A stretch of DNA of 64,000 bases from Mesostigma viride (taxonomy: Eukaryota > Streptophyta > Mesostigmatophyceae > Mesostigmatales > Mesostigmataceae): the NCBI GenBank assembly GCA_009746045.1, contig RPFO01000065.1, positions 7,045,143 through 7,109,142 of the forward strand. Direction: 5' to 3'. How positions within the stretch are numbered: the first letter of the stretch is position 1; each line of letters begins with the position of its first letter. The notes under the pieces are model-generated. The model saw nothing but the letters and a program-made list of their open reading frames with translations, searched no databases and was not told the DNA's origin. This document shows positions 25,083 to 37,701 of this stretch, in pieces. The position numbers and the translations under genes are program-made.

Positions 25083-26545
25083 AGCCACGCCGCGGCCACA
25101 GGCGCCCACTTCCCGTGAGCGAAGGGCCGAGCGCGCCCACTTCCCGTGAGCGAAGGGCCGAGCGCGCCCACGCGGCAGGGGCATGAGGGCGCCCACGCTC
25201 CTGGAAGCCGAGGCATAGTTCCCACTTCCCGTGAGCAAAGGGGCGAGCGCGCCCACTTCCCGTGAGCGCAGCGGCATGTTCACGATCCAACCCGAGGGGG
25301 TTGCCTTGCGAAGCCGTCGCAGCAGCACGGGAGTGAGGGCGCCTACTTGCATCCGGGGGAGTGAGGGCGCCTACTTGCGTCCAGGGGAGTGAGGGCGCCC
25401 ACGCTCCTGTAATAAGCCAAGGAATGACGGCCCGTTTCCCGCGAGCAAAAGGGACAAGGGCGCTCCCTCCCCGTGAGCTCGGCAGTCTGGAGCGCGTTGA
25501 GATAAGGGAAAGCTTGCCCTTGAAATCCTCATGGGTCAGGCCGTTGGGAAGCTCACCCTTGAAACGCTGATTGGGTGCCCGGTGGGACTGGCCCTCTGAT
25601 GTCACGACGAACTCTGTGTGTGGGGCCTAGGTGGTCGTGGGGGATACATGCCCCCTCTTTCTGAGGAGTCGCCACTTGGCATCGCCATAGGGAATGACCT
25701 GCGTGGAGCCTTGGAATTGCCTCATGCTCTGGGTCGGGGGGTGAGGTGGTGGGGAAGCTATTTGGGTAACTAACCTTGGTGGAGATGCTTCAAAAGCTTG
25801 TGTTTGTGCCTTCACCCTTTTTCTTTTGGCACGAGGACAAATTTTGCTCAACGGAGGGTGCGGTGGCCGCGGCGGTGGAGGGGGGGCCGGGGGGGGGGGG
25901 AGAGACACGGGCGCAACACGAACGTGTGATGGCTGGTCCCTTGTTGTGTGTGGCAATGGGGCAGCATCACGCATGGTGTGTGTGTGTCTCTTTAGCACAG
26001 GCCCCTGGGTTTGTGGGCACGGGCCGTGCATGGTGCTTTGATTACGTATCAGGGGGGGGGGGGAGGGATCCATGGGATGGATGGATACCCGTGGGTTTGT
26101 GAACATGTGGTTTTGCGTGGGGTGGTGTAGCATTAGATGAGGGACTGCACAGGCTTGCCTGTCCCGGAAATAGAGAGATGATTTCAAGAGTTTATAGATA
26201 CCAGGAAGTCTCAGAGTGGCTGGAACATGCTGACCTCCATTCCCCTGGTGTAGCCGCATGCACAGATCGCCAGTTTGGTGCTGCAGCCACCTTTTTTGAT
26301 TGCATGAAGGAGTATGTTGTAGAAACAAGCAGAAAAAAGAGGATTCGTTTCTAATGGGGCGCAGCCGCAGTGTGTGTTGGGAATAGACCACTGGGTGGTT
26401 GTTTTGTATTATTAATTTGGCTTCAGGCTCGCGGACGCCTGAGGAACTGACAGGTGGGGCGCAGTTGTTGGTAAATGAGGCGGTGTTGTACATAAAGTTA
26501 GGGTTGTAACAGACCCTCGGCCAGTTAGTATGGAGGTACATCGTT
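25083..26545. repeat. Downstream region with repeated CCCACTTCCCGTGAGCG units
   Basis: Just after the stop codon of the TSP1 gene, 25105-25450 holds about ten irregular copies of a unit around GCGCCCACTTCCCGTGAGCG, some shortened to AGTGAGGGCGCC. The remainder to 26545 is G/C-skewed with long G runs (for example 25880-25900 and 26050-26063). No gene is supported there. Confidence 0.6.
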
Positions 26546-26549
26546 AGCA

Positions 26550-28245
26550 CATTTATAACGCAATTTTTTGCGTTATAACACTTTATTTCAATTAAACACA
26601 TCTAATGAAGCAAGCATGATATGGGCTATCTGAGGCCAGTTATGAATTCTCTGAGATATATAAAAAAATGTAGTATATGGTCTTGGCATGTAATTCCCAG
26701 CCTGGCTATGTGAAATTCAAAGTTGAAGACACATGGGTCTCGTAAACTATGACCCCCTCACACTACAAGGGGCCGGTATGCCACATGGGTCAAGTATTGC
26801 AGGCACTGAATTTTTTGGAGTAAAAGCAATATATGTAGACCCTCGTGGCTGCATATGGGCTTGAAATAAGCAGCCCTCCTATTTTCCCCACACCCATGAA
26901 ATTATAACACTATAACACTGGGTAGACAAGTGGGTGCACACAAAAGGCACCGTGGGCCCCTTGGGGGGCATAAACCCATGGAGATGCACAAACTAAGCCC
27001 AGATATGTCAAAATAAGACAGGGCAACCACCTGCAGCCAATAATACAAGCTGGCCACATGCCACGCTTAACGAGAAGAGCGGGCACTGCGGCCACCTTGT
27101 CCATGCACGTAGGTAACGTGGTACGGACACCCTACGCAAGGCATGCATTCTAGGAGGCAGCCACCAACAAACTAGTGGTGTTGAGCCTATTTCAGCCTGC
27201 CCTAGCAAGGATAAACTAGGCCTAAGCTGCTATAGCTTGCCAGGTGATGGCCAGCACACCTGGTGGCACATGCTGTCAATGGGAAGCTTTTACTCACCAG
27301 TTACGTGCTTGATGATGCCACAGAGACCAGCCAACTGCCTCACACTCATGCAATATGTGTATGGGAAATGTATAACAAACATATATGGAGGTATTCAAAC
27401 CCATACAGCCTCTAAAACTTATCACCATCACCCTGTGGCAGGTCAACTGACTGAGGGAAGCATCTAAGAATGGTGTTTTAGAAAGGGGCCAGGCCAGGGT
27501 CAAGAAAGAGCATGAATAGTGCAAAAAGAATGTGCTACACAAGCTAGAACGTATATATAAATGTCAAACATCGATAGGAAAACGATGCTTAAGCTTTACC
27601 AGGCATGGATGGCGTTACCTTGGCCCAGCCGGTGGCCGCAAAATGGCGCATTTCGGCACACCAAAGCTGTGCAGCATGGTCGCTGGATTCGGCGATTTCT
27701 GGCCACCCTTGCACGTTTACGACTACTATGTATCATAAAAAGTAAAAAGAAACCGATATATCCTTTAAAATACGCCGGAAAGGTATTGCTGTCAACGTTT
27801 CTATCGTCCGGCCTGATCGCAGTTTATTCCAGCAAGAACGCTGCCGACACCTATCAAATGGCCCATTTCTCACCCCAGTATGTTGCTGGGACGCTAACAT
27901 GTCTTCCTATTAGGTTACGATCGCGTTTCCTGGGGTCAAACAGCTGCGCCATGTCGCTAGACTACAGCAGGACTGCAGTGGGTACGCGCGATTTCGTTCG
28001 GCCATCACCTTCGTCTTCCCTAAAAAGTCCTGATTTACAGCTGGCATTGCATGATGCCACGTGGCAACCGTTGGGTACTTGGGTACGGGGATTTTTTTAT
28101 GAGATCCTCTAGGGTTATAAACTAAGCCTGACTGCAGTTGTTTGGCCTCTAAACTATTGGGAAATAGTTGTTTGAACTCCATGTTAACAACGCAATTTTT
28201 TGCGTTATAACCTCACAACGCAAAAAATTGCGTTATGTAATAACG
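26550..28245. mobile_element. Putative element bounded by AACGCAA-TTTT-TTGCGTT palindromes
   Basis: A hairpin-forming palindrome (AACGCAATTTTTTGCGTT) occurs near 26556 and again near 28188. The right one is followed at once by its inverse near 28216, so the outer ends are inverted relative to each other over roughly 20-25 bp. The interval contains one arm of the 771-bp inverted repeat and a frame at 27561-28112 on the plus strand. No transposase family was recognised and no target duplication was found, so the boundaries are tentative. Confidence 0.35.
27092..27862 (+). repeat. Left arm of a 771-bp inverted repeat (partner 59759-60529)
   Basis: Reads as the near-identical reverse complement of 59759-60529 over an equal length of 771 bp; I see only scattered substitutions. 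It encodes a shared frame containing QAWMALPWP and KPIYPLKYAGKVLL, which I do not recognise. Outside the stated limits the two copies diverge abruptly. It is most simply two copies of a dispersed mobile element. Confidence 0.85.
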
Positions 28246-28569
28246 CGAGTTAAGTGAGACAACCACGTGCGTGAACATGCATTAGGGCTGTTTGTTTTGC
28301 TTGAACTGTTCATATTTAAATAGACAACTACAAGTAACTCATGTCTGACAATAGCATGCAATAGTTGTCTCATTTTATGCAGAGCTGTGTTGGAAGAATG
28401 AAAGAAGTATATGAGAGAGAGATGAAGTGCGAACCCCGAATTGGGGCATAATGGATCGAAGCCGGTTTTCACCTGATGGTTGTAAATTCATCGTAATTAA
28501 CAATCCATCCCATATAATATAGATTGAGCCCCGCTCTGGATCGCAGTAGTTGTCAGCTTAGACTAGCTA

Positions 28570-28760
28570 GTTTGACAGGCACCCCCATTCCAACATCCGA
28601 TCGATGCCGAGATCGTTGGCATTAAATTATAACATGGCTCCGTTGGGAGATCAGAATAACATGGCTCCGTTGGGAGATCATAAAAATTAATAAAGAACAT
28701 AACTCCGTTGGGAGTCAATGTAGCACATATCCCTGAGAAGGGGCATATGGCTTCCTAGGC
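28570..28760 (-). repeat. CTCCCAACGGAG hairpin tails, minus orientation
   Basis: Three closely spaced copies of CTCCCAACGGAG (reverse complement of CTCCGTTGGGAG) near 28632-28714 sit in A/T-rich sequence. They are followed by the dispersed motif CATATCCCTGAGAAGGGGCA near 28731. The pattern matches the hairpin tails seen beside the LINE copies. Confidence 0.5.
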
Positions 28761-28899
28761 TACTTCATGCAAGGGTGGGAATGTAAGCTACCCTTGCTCT
28801 AGGTGCACCAGGGCACTACCGGCACCACCATGCTGTCTCAGGTTCAACCCGCCTAAGGGGGGGATCCTGGCACGGGGGAGGAAGATCATCATCGCTATA

Positions 28900-30663
28900 C
28901 AATTAATTAATTAATTAATTAGACTCGTGCTCCCATTGCGGGGGAGTCACGGAGCATTAACCCCGATGGATGGATGGATGGGTGCAAACAGTCCTACCGG
29001 TCTACTCTATCTACATCAGCTACACAACATCTATCTAACAGCATTCTAACTACAACATCTATCTAGACAGCCGCACGCTGCCCTAGGGGAGCTGTCTGGC
29101 GTGCCTCCCACGGGATTGCACACGCGGGCGCTTCCCCACTGGGGGGGGCTCGTTGTCCTCTATGACCTGGGCCCACTTGGCCTTGTCCACGATCATCTTC
29201 TTCCAAATCATGGAGAGGCCTAGGCCCCCCATGTCCTCTACTAGCTGTGCTTTGAAGGTGCGGGCCTTGCGGCGTCTAACATCACTGGGCCCGGCCCACG
29301 TCAGGAGGTGCCGGCCAGGCTGGGCTGGTCGCAGTCCTGCGGGCCGGGGGGGCACGTGAGGTGTCTACCTGGTTGGTGCGAGCTAGGTGCCCTACTAGCT
29401 GCAGGCGTCGCTGCTTAATGGTGCTGGTGATATAGGGCATGCCCTGGTACAGGTCCTCATTGCGGACATGAGCTGATGAGCAGCATATCCTACTCTGAAA
29501 ATGGAACGCAGCATGTTGGTGACCGCGCCGTCCAGCTTGCGGGCCAGGTCGGCGGTGAGGGTCCACGTCTCGGCCCCATACGTGAGAACAGTCCTGAAGG
29601 ACGCCGGACCTTGAACAGGTCCTGTTTCTCGATCTTGCCCAGGGGCTTGCGCCACAGGGCCCGGTACTGGCGTAAAGCGTGCCAGGCGAGGGAGATGCGA
29701 TGGTCCACAGCAACCTCGCAGCTGGGGAGCAGGCTGCCTAGCAGCTTGACGCGGTCCCGATACAGGACTCGAGAGCCGTCGAGGAGATATAGAGGGGCGG
29801 CGGTGAGTTGGTGAGCCCCAACGCCAGGGCCTCTGTCTTCTTGCTGACCTCAAGCCCCACTGCACGGGCCTCGATAGCCAGGCAGTCAAGCCATGTCTGC
29901 ACGTGCTCAGTGTCCTCGAAGAGGGTGGTGTCGTCTGCGTAGATGATGTCTGCCAGCCGAATCTCCATGTCCGCACCGCCATGCCAGAATTTGTTAGCAA
30001 CCTGCACTCCTGGTTCCCTGCCCACGATGCGGGCAAAGCGCTTGCGCGCCTGAATCATTACGTATTCGACCACAATAATGAACAGGTAGGGCGACAGCAC
30101 GCAGCCCTGCCACACACCCTTCTGTAAAGGGCATGGGGGCGTGGTCCCGTAAGAAGTGCGCACCGAAGTGGTGGACCCTTCATACAGGTTGCGGATGACA
30201 GCAATCGGGGGGCGGGGGATCCAGAACAACTCGAGGATGTCCCAAAGCGCAGGCCAGAAAACCGAATCGAAGGCTTTGATGAAGTCCACCAGCACAAGGT
30301 GCAAAGGGGACTCACCAGGCTGAAGGCGTTGCAGTTCCTCCACCAGTCGGCGAGTAGCGAAGAGCGCCTGTACTGTGTTGCGACCTGAACGGAAGCCGTG
30401 CTGAGTCTCGCTGAGGTGACCGTCCAGGGCCGTGCGCAGGCGGTTCAGGATGAGCCGCATAATAAGAAGCTTGACGGGGGCACTTTGAATGCACACCCCT
30501 CTGTAGTTGCAGGCGACCCCTTGTTCTTGTACAGCATCGTGCGAAAACTGTGTTGCCAGGCCGCTGGATGTGGTTGCGACGACAGCAGAAGGCGGTTGCA
30601 GATGGCTATACAAGGGGCGCTAGGGCATGGCTTCTCGACAGAGAGCATCTCTCTGCATGGCAT
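28900..30663 (-). mobile_element. RTE-like LINE, degenerate, with reverse transcriptase and 3' hairpin tail
   Basis: Minus-strand frames 30613-29738, 29713-29282 and 29355-29083 are pieces of one non-LTR retrotransposon protein separated by frameshifts. The reverse transcriptase shows GFRSGRNTVQAL, DFIKAFDSV, KGVWQGCVLSPYLF and the catalytic IIYADDTTLF. Downstream are the C-terminal signatures YGAETWTLT, RRLQLVGHLARTNQVDTS and HLLTWAGP. This layout (YGxETWTLT..MLR..RRLxLxGHxxR) is typical of the RTE group. No endonuclease domain is visible, so the copy is probably 5'-truncated near 30663. After the stop near 29083 comes a 3' region ending in the hairpin (28926-28966, GTGACTCCCCC flanked by TGCTCC/GGGAGCA) and a TTAATTAA-type tail (28902-28921). 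Confidence 0.85.
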
Positions 30664-30727
30664 AGCATGGCTAAATTCTTAATGCAACATCCATTGGTTG
30701 GGAGAATGGGAGTAATAATACGTAACA

Positions 30728-33660
30728 CATATCCGTGAGCTGGACGACGACCTGACCCTGGCGCAGCAACAACGGCGACGGGAGCTATGGCAGACCTACC
30801 TCGATCCAGCTCTGGCAGAACGCAGGGGGGAAGGTATAGTGGAGGGGGCGGTCATCCACGTCGACCACAATTGCCCTGGCACGCGCCCCCTGCCCCCCCA
30901 GCGACCCCAGCTTAATTAGGGAATACTATAGCAGTGTGTGCACGCCGGCGACCTGGTTCTGTACGATGCGGGGGGGGGCGTGTTCTTGAGCTGAGCGCGG
31001 GTGCGGCCGTGCCCGCCATCTTGCACGATGTGCTCGAGCTTGTGGGCATCCCCCATCTTTGGCACCCTGCTGGTCCGCGCCGCCGTCTTCTCTCCGCCGA
31101 TGAGATCGCACGACTGCCGAGCTGGGAGCTGGGGTGGGACGCGGCGCCCGCCCACTCCGGGCCGGCCCACGGCTTGGTGGATGTCACTGCCAGCGGCCCC
31201 TCCTGCCCCATCTGCTTGGACCTGCATCGCCCGGGTGACGGTCTCTGCCGCCTCCCTGCTTGCGGCAACGTCTTCCATCAAGCTTGCATCGCCACGAGCC
31301 TGCACGCGACATCCGCCACCTGCAGCCCCCCGGCTTAATTGCCGGGCCGCGGTCCTTTCCCGGCCCCTTGCCTCCTGGCGTTCTCCCGCTGGGGCCCTCG
31401 CCCGCGTGTCCGTGCGCCGCCAGCCCAACGCGCATGCCCCGCCGGACACCTGCCTCCCCTGTGCGTGGTCGTGGGTCGCGCGCCGGATCGGCTGCCTCCT
31501 CCGGCGCCCCCCTCCCGGCCGTAGGGACCGTCCCCGGGCCGGTCTTGTCCTCCGGGCTGCCGCGAGCCCTGCTGGCCGCCCGGCGGCCGGCCCCGCCCTG
31601 GGTTCCGCGGCGGCCGCGGCCCCTGCAGCTGTCGTTCCTCTGGCTGAGGGTGCTCCCGACCCCTCACCCTCTTGGCCCGGGGCCGCCTGCCCGGGTGGGC
31701 GCACCCCCTCAGATGGCTTCCATCATTATTGCCAAGTCGATGGTCTCCTTGGTGCATGACCCGTGTGGCGCGCGCCTGCCCAACCGGAATTTGTCGCTCC
31801 GGGTTGTGCATAGTCGGGCTTCCCACCCCCACATCACAGAGGAAGCCATGCGCGCCATGGACTGCTACGGCTGCCCGGCAGCCCGCCATCGCCAGCGGAT
31901 TTTTTCGATCCACGGGTGGTACCAACATGAGCGGCAGTGCCGCCGCCAAACCCCCCAGAACGGCCTGCCCGGCGGCCCGGCGGCCGCATGCACCGGCCTC
32001 CCGGTCAGGGGCGGCCCCTCGGTCGGCTCCCGCCCCTCCTCCGGCCTAGCTGGCAGGGTACGAGCGATCCGGGGGACCTCTCGGCATGCAGGCTGGGCAT
32101 TCCTGGCCATGCTCCCTTTTGCCGCCTGTACGCGCAACCCTTGCTATGACGCTCCTGGACGTCCCTCACCGTGCCCGGAGCTTGTTCACGCCGCTGCGCC
32201 TTGCTTTCCCTGGCCCGGATGCACAGTCACCCCCTCGCGACGAACTGGGCCACAAGCTATTCAGTCTCGTCACCCCCCGGCTCCTCTTAGCGCCGTTGGA
32301 GCGGCGCGTGCGTGGCGTACAGGGTGCGGTCATCGCTCGCTGCCGGCGGTTCCTCCTATAGGTGATTCATTGGGAAGGGCTGTACATGTGGGCGCTGCAG
32401 CCTCCGGCCTCCAACCGGGGGTCGGGGGCCGCCTCCTTTGCCCGGGTGGAAGCTGACATCATGCGGTTGGTGAAGGTCGGTGAATTGAGTGAGGCCATGC
32501 AAAAGCTCGAAATGACCGCGTTGGCTCCCTCCACTCCCCCGACCCTGCAGGCTTTGCGCGACCTTCACCCCGATGAACCTGCCTTCGCGGTGCCCGCCCC
32601 GGCCGGCCACCGGCCCCCCGCCCCGGCGCCCCCGCCTATATTGTCCTGGACCTGGACATCTTCACGGCTGTGCTGAAGGATCTGCCGAACGCCTAATCCA
32701 CCGGCCCCTCGGGCTGGCGCTACGAGCACCTCTCCATGATGGCAGGCCATGACGGGGCAACCGCACTCTTTGAGGCTGCCGCCGACTTGGCCGCGGGGTG
32801 CCTGGCCCCAGCGGCGCGCCCTTGGCTGGCTGGGGCACGCGCCTCATTGCCCTCCTGAAAGACGACGTCCCCGGCCCGCCTGCACTGGCCGCATTCGTCC
32901 CATTGCTTGCGGCGAGGTCCTACGCAAGCTGATGAGTAAGGTCATTTGTCCCCAAAAGGCCCCCGAGTTTCGCGCCTACTTGGCTACTTCTGCCCCAACC
33001 GGAGTGATGATACTGAGGAGTCCGTCGCGGCCCAGCTTGGCGTCACCACCAAAGGGGGCAGCAACATCATCGTGCACACAGTTCAGGCCTACCTATAGAG
33101 ACGCATCCGATCCATGTGGCGCTGAAGGTGGATTGCCAGTTTGTAACAATGCGTTCAATGCTGTCACCAAGGCTAGCATCTTTGAGGCCGTCGGCGAGGC
33201 GTTCCCTGACCTTCTTGCGTGGACAGCAGCCTGCTACGGCGAACCCACTCAACTCTCCTTCCTCGATCATGGAGGATGGGACGTTCGCCGACGTCGCTTC
33301 CCGCACAGGAACCCAGCAAGGTGACCCCCTCGGCCCCTTTTACCTGTCCGCCCCGCTGCACAAGGCTCTCCAAGGTGTCCACGCTGCTCACCCGGATGTC
33401 GTGCTCCTCGCCTATATGGATGATATCCATGCCCTTGGCCCGGCCGACGCTGTGCACTATAGGAACTCGGGGGTGGTAAAAAAGTGGTAAAAGTGCAGTA
33501 AACGTGGGTGGTAAAAGTGGTAAAAACAACATTTTACCACTGTGGCATTAGGGAAGGGGGGGTCTTTCCCCCCTGCCCGCTGTGCACACTCAGGGATTAA
33601 AAGCACTAAGGTGCTCCATGACTCCCCAACAGGAGCACGTGTTTAATGGGTTAATGAATT
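30728..33660 (+). mobile_element. Second non-LTR retrotransposon, degenerate, with RING-like and zinc-finger-like motifs and YMDD reverse transcriptase
   Basis: Pieces of one plus-strand coding region in shifting frames. Near 31195-31300 there is a RING-like cluster (CPICLDLHRPG..CRLPACGNVFHQAC). Near 31855-31945 there is a C2H2-like cluster (DCYGCP..FSIHGWYQHERQC). From 32745 there is a region containing RPIACGEVLRKLMSKVIC. Reverse transcriptase motifs follow: NAFNAVTKASIF, TQQGDPLGPFYL and the catalytic LLAYMDDIHAL (33408-33440). Several stops and frame changes show it is inactive. The coding homology fades near 33470. A 3' region follows, with GGATTAAAAGCACTA and a hairpin (GGTGCTCC..GGAGCAC, 33609-33644). 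The left limit is taken where LINE-like sequence starts beside ACACATATCC. Confidence 0.75.
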
Positions 33661-33800
33661 GATTGATCCTCAGTATACTGTCACGCGCATCCTCAGTATA
33701 TTGTCACGCGCATCTTCAGTATATTGTCACGCACATCCTTAGTATATTGTCACGCGCATCCTCAGTGTATCATCACGCGCATCCTTAGTATACGGCACAA
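33655..33800. repeat. Tandem repeat, unit about 23 bp (ATCCTCAGTATATTGTCACG)
   Basis: About six imperfect copies of a 23-bp unit directly follow the hairpin tail of the retroelement. Confidence 0.85.
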
Positions 33801-33996
33801 GCCCCTGTATCAGTGTATCTACGGGTAATTCTTCATGTAGCCCCCATGGGAGCATTTGTCAATTATCGTCTCCAACTAACATCTCAAATAATTTTTCTTG
33901 ACAAGTAAGTGGCTTGTGCCTCCTCAGCGACAAGAATCCTCAGCAAATACTCACCCACTATGTGATTATTATATGATAACCAACGCGCCAGTCTCC

Positions 33997-36273
33997 TCAC
34001 TCGCACGTGCATACGTCCGGCTTCCACCGCGGCTCAGTTGCCCGCGAGTAGAACACCGTCATCGAGTCACTCAGTAGCGCACACGGCGCGTTCTCTGCCG
34101 TCGTCGACAACTCCTCCGAGCAGCACCGCCCCATGACGTCCCCCTTGCCCGGGTCATCCGCCCGCAACGCCATGCAGCAGCCGACAACCTCGGTGCCGAA
34201 AATGGGCTTCCCGCCGTCCTTGGCCGCGCGGCTGTGATACATCGGCAGCTCGAGACGGCCGACCTCGAGCCGCGAATGCCCCACGTACGCTTTGAGGACC
34301 ATGTTGCCGTTAAAGGGACCCTGGGGCCACCAGGGGAATGCCACGAGGCCCCTCTGGAACGCGGCGTAGGAGGAATCGTAGAGGCCCGCGTACGCAAGCG
34401 CGGCGGCGCGTGAGGTTGCGAACGCGAATCGGTCGTTGAGGCCGTACCAGCTCTCGGCTGCGGGCAGGTAGAGGTCGACAGGGGCGGCCCCCTGTGACGC
34501 GTGGGAGGCCGCCACCTGTTCGAGGACGTCCTCGGGAAACGGGTGCCACCACATGGCCTCCGTGCGCTTTTTTTTTTTCAGGGGGACAGAGCAAGGGAGA
34601 GAAGGGGAAAGGCGGAGGGGGGCAGAGGGGGGGGGAGGGTTTAGTATTTGCGTGTGTGAATGTGTGTGTATGTGTGCGTGGTGTTTGGGGAATTTTTCGT
34701 GCATGTAAAAGGAGTGGGGGTGGGGGAGGGGTATGGCATTCATGCCCACAGCACGCACAGTGAATGTGGGACGGCGAGAAGGTGGTCGCAGGTTCCAGTG
34801 GAAGGGCTCTGGGGTGTGGTAAATCGGCAAGAAAATGCACACATGGGCGATTGCGCAGAGTTGGCGGGTAGGCGTGGGAGGAGAAGGCTGGGTTGGGATT
34901 TCCCTCCAACCAGTGGCGGTGGGGAGAGACAGATAATGATTTTTGTCAACCGGCACACAGGCACGCGTGTAGCCAACAGGAGTGCGTATTAGCAACAGGC
35001 GTGCATGTAACAATTCTGTGTACTTGCAGGGCTGACCACCGCCCCCCAACATGGCCACACAATCATAAGGGAATGTACCCGTATAGAAAGGATCCTTATC
35101 CCACCCGCTAATTACCCTACAAACATCATTTAGTACTGCTAATCATTTTAGTATTGTCCTTTCTTAGGCCATGCGGTAGACAGCACTATGTTGTGGCTAG
35201 GCAACTCCCTAGGCAGCACTTCATCGCATCCTTCCGGCCACTCCCACCACGTGCGACGTCCCCGAGCTGACACTGCAATCTACACAAGTTAGCTGTCAAC
35301 TTCTGCTGCCCACGTCACGTGCTTTAAAAACCCCGACACCACATGGAGGTACCACACAGACAACGAGAGTTCATGTGAGCAAGCATAGTACTTTTACAAT
35401 TTTCATCATGTGCTATACAAATGCCCCTTCCATCACTTGATTTCAAAAGGGGGTGGCCCTGCAAAGCGGTAGTGCATTGCAGATCCCAGGGGACAGCGTA
35501 CCGCACCGCAGACAAAGGGCAGACAGGTTTGCACCTACCGAGAACACCACCCAATCGTACGGCCGGCCGCCCCGCGTGGTCCTCTCGTGGTTCTGGATCA
35601 GCTCCACGCATCCCTTCTTCTGCAGCCAGGGCTCCCAGAGACCAAACGGTCTTATACTGGTATCCGGGCCCCCTCCACACACAAACGCGGGAGGCTCATT
35701 CTTGCCACAAAAGCACCGGGCGTGGGGGAAGCGGTCCGGCAGCTTCTGTGGCTGCGGCTGCTTCGTATCGACCACGACGGACATGACGCGGCCCAACCCT
35801 AGCCGCGACAACTCCCGGCTTAGATCATGCCCCGTGCGCCCCGCGAAGCTGAGGTCGCCCGTCGCGTGGACGAAGACGTCGCCGTGGAAGGGGTCTACGA
35901 GGTACCGGTGCATGTTGTGAGCGGTGTCATTCAAGGAGGCGATGGGCCCAATCAGACAGATGGCCACCGAGGGCCCTGGCTGCCCTTTGCGGTTCAGCTG
36001 CCATCTCCGGGCCGCCGACTCGTCCGACCGTGTACTTGGAGGATCACTCGGCGGCCCTGCCCCGCTTGTCGTAGGGGGTTTTGACGCTAATGGCTCGTAT
36101 CCATGTTCACTAAGAGTTGATTTCTCCTGGCCCTCGGCTTCTGCTAGACCTTGCCCGGTAACAAAGTCCAACCCACCATGTCCCTGTCTCAGGGCAAGGA
36201 AAACAATATGAGACACTGAAAATAATAGCAGTGAGGACACTACGCTCCCGACAAAAGCAGTCCTCAGACGCAT
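33997..36273 (-). CDS. Type II membrane glycosyltransferase-like protein (434 residues, two exons)
   Basis: Proposed exons 36273-35539 and 34566-33997, phase 0. The donor is GTAGGT; the acceptor is the AG ending an A-rich tract at 34567, chosen because it restores WVVFSRTEAMWW across the junction. Residues about 8-30 form an uncleaved-looking hydrophobic signal anchor after MRLR, then a Ser/Pro-rich stem, then the lumenal domain from about residue 105. Landmarks are SVAICLIGP, DPFHGDVFVHATGD, YDWVVFSRTEAMWW and WYGLNDRFAFA. This order (conserved opening strand, D-x-F-x-H, YDWVxxSRxD-like, GLNDRFA) recalls an uncharacterised algal/plant family with a glycosyltransferase-type fold. The canonical acidic metal residue after SR is Glu rather than Asp. 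It probably acts in the Golgi; donor and acceptor sugars are unknown. The ATG at 36273 gives the anchor at the N-terminus. Confidence 0.72.
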
Positions 36274-36860
36274 TTTTGGGACCTCTCAGTAAAGGCTATC
36301 CCCCAGGTCTGGTTTGTTGGCCGCGCAGATTTTACCCTTACATTCCTCCCTAATGCTACTCACAGAATTCAGGGCAATGAACATAAAGATCCTCGGGTAT
36401 TCCAAACGGCATATTGCAATTCAGCTATGCGGCAGACAGCCTCGAATTAAGTACGCAGGCAGCCAATTACATTCAATCAAATACGCAAGAAGCCATTTTC
36501 ATTCCACATGAGCCGTGAGCGGCATTAGGCACCCACCCATGTTCATGCCGAGGAAAACTGGGTGCGCTTTGGACTCTTGTGCGAGATGACAGCCATGAGC
36601 CAGGTGGCACCGTGGCATGGCAGCACCCAATTTCTTCTCAGCACTCGGGTAAACTGCCACACGTCTCGGTGTGAGTTACGCCAGAATTAGAAACAATAAT
36701 ATTCAATGGACAAGGCCCATTCATGCCCACAGCAGCTCCCACAGCCGGCTGCCACAGCTGGCAATAATTACTGTTGTTGTTGTGTTGACTGTTGCCCACG
36801 CCACCTGGCAACACTGTTGTTGTTGTTGTTGTTGTTTGGCTTGTTGCCCACCTGGCAACA

Positions 36861-36897
<37 letters not shown>

Positions 36898-37701
36898 ATG
36901 TTCCAAACGCCGCACATGAGCAGCAGATCTCTACTGGCAACACTGTACAAACCAGATCTGCTCCTTTTAGAATTTAGTAGTAAATGGAGGTCAATCAGGT
37001 CATGATACAACAACAACATCAACAGCTTTAGAATGTCGCCATGTGCCCCCTCGCCCGAGCAATACAAGCGAGATACTTGAGGCAATATACCATCCAGCCC
37101 TCGGCCAATATAGAATCTCTGCTACCCATGTGCGGCGTGGGAATCAACAACAACAACAACTGGAGGAAAATTGAACTCGACAAATGTGTCCGTCCCAAGC
37201 TGGCCCTGGACAGTTGCTTTCGAGATTTCCAGCAGCCAGCAAGGCAATTAGTAGCCATAGCCGCACTCGAAAACCCAAGTCCTACCTAAGTGTTCGATGC
37301 ACCTTCAGTAAAGGCAACTGCAGTCCACTGCCGCGACATGGCACACGACGCCACAATTCAGTTGCTAGCTCCTTACAGAACATGTAACTACAACTCTTAA
37401 GCATGGGTAGGCCGCGAGCTCGACTACTGGCGACATGAAGACTTGCGCACGCGCAGCTGACAATATTCGTGAAATTTCGAGAAAGTTTCCAAGCCATGCC
37501 CAATTGTGAAATGCCGCGGCAGAATTTCGGACGAGATGTAGCGCGCGAATTGTGTCACACATCCTATCATTCGAGACCTCCACACTACCAAAATGGTTGC
37601 GATGTATGCTTCACAGAATTGAGACGTTCAACCCAGCTGCGAAAAACACCACAGTCAACCACGCCCGAATTGTATCGAGGATCTTATAATTAATTGCTAG
37701 T
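36274..37701. promoter_or_regulatory. Divergent intergenic region between the glycosyltransferase-like and Amt-cyclase genes
   Basis: A 1.4-kb interval between two divergently transcribed genes, so it should hold both promoters. No core element is clear. It contains (TTG)n blocks at 36772-36897 and a (CAA)n stretch at 37147-37161. Confidence 0.45.
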
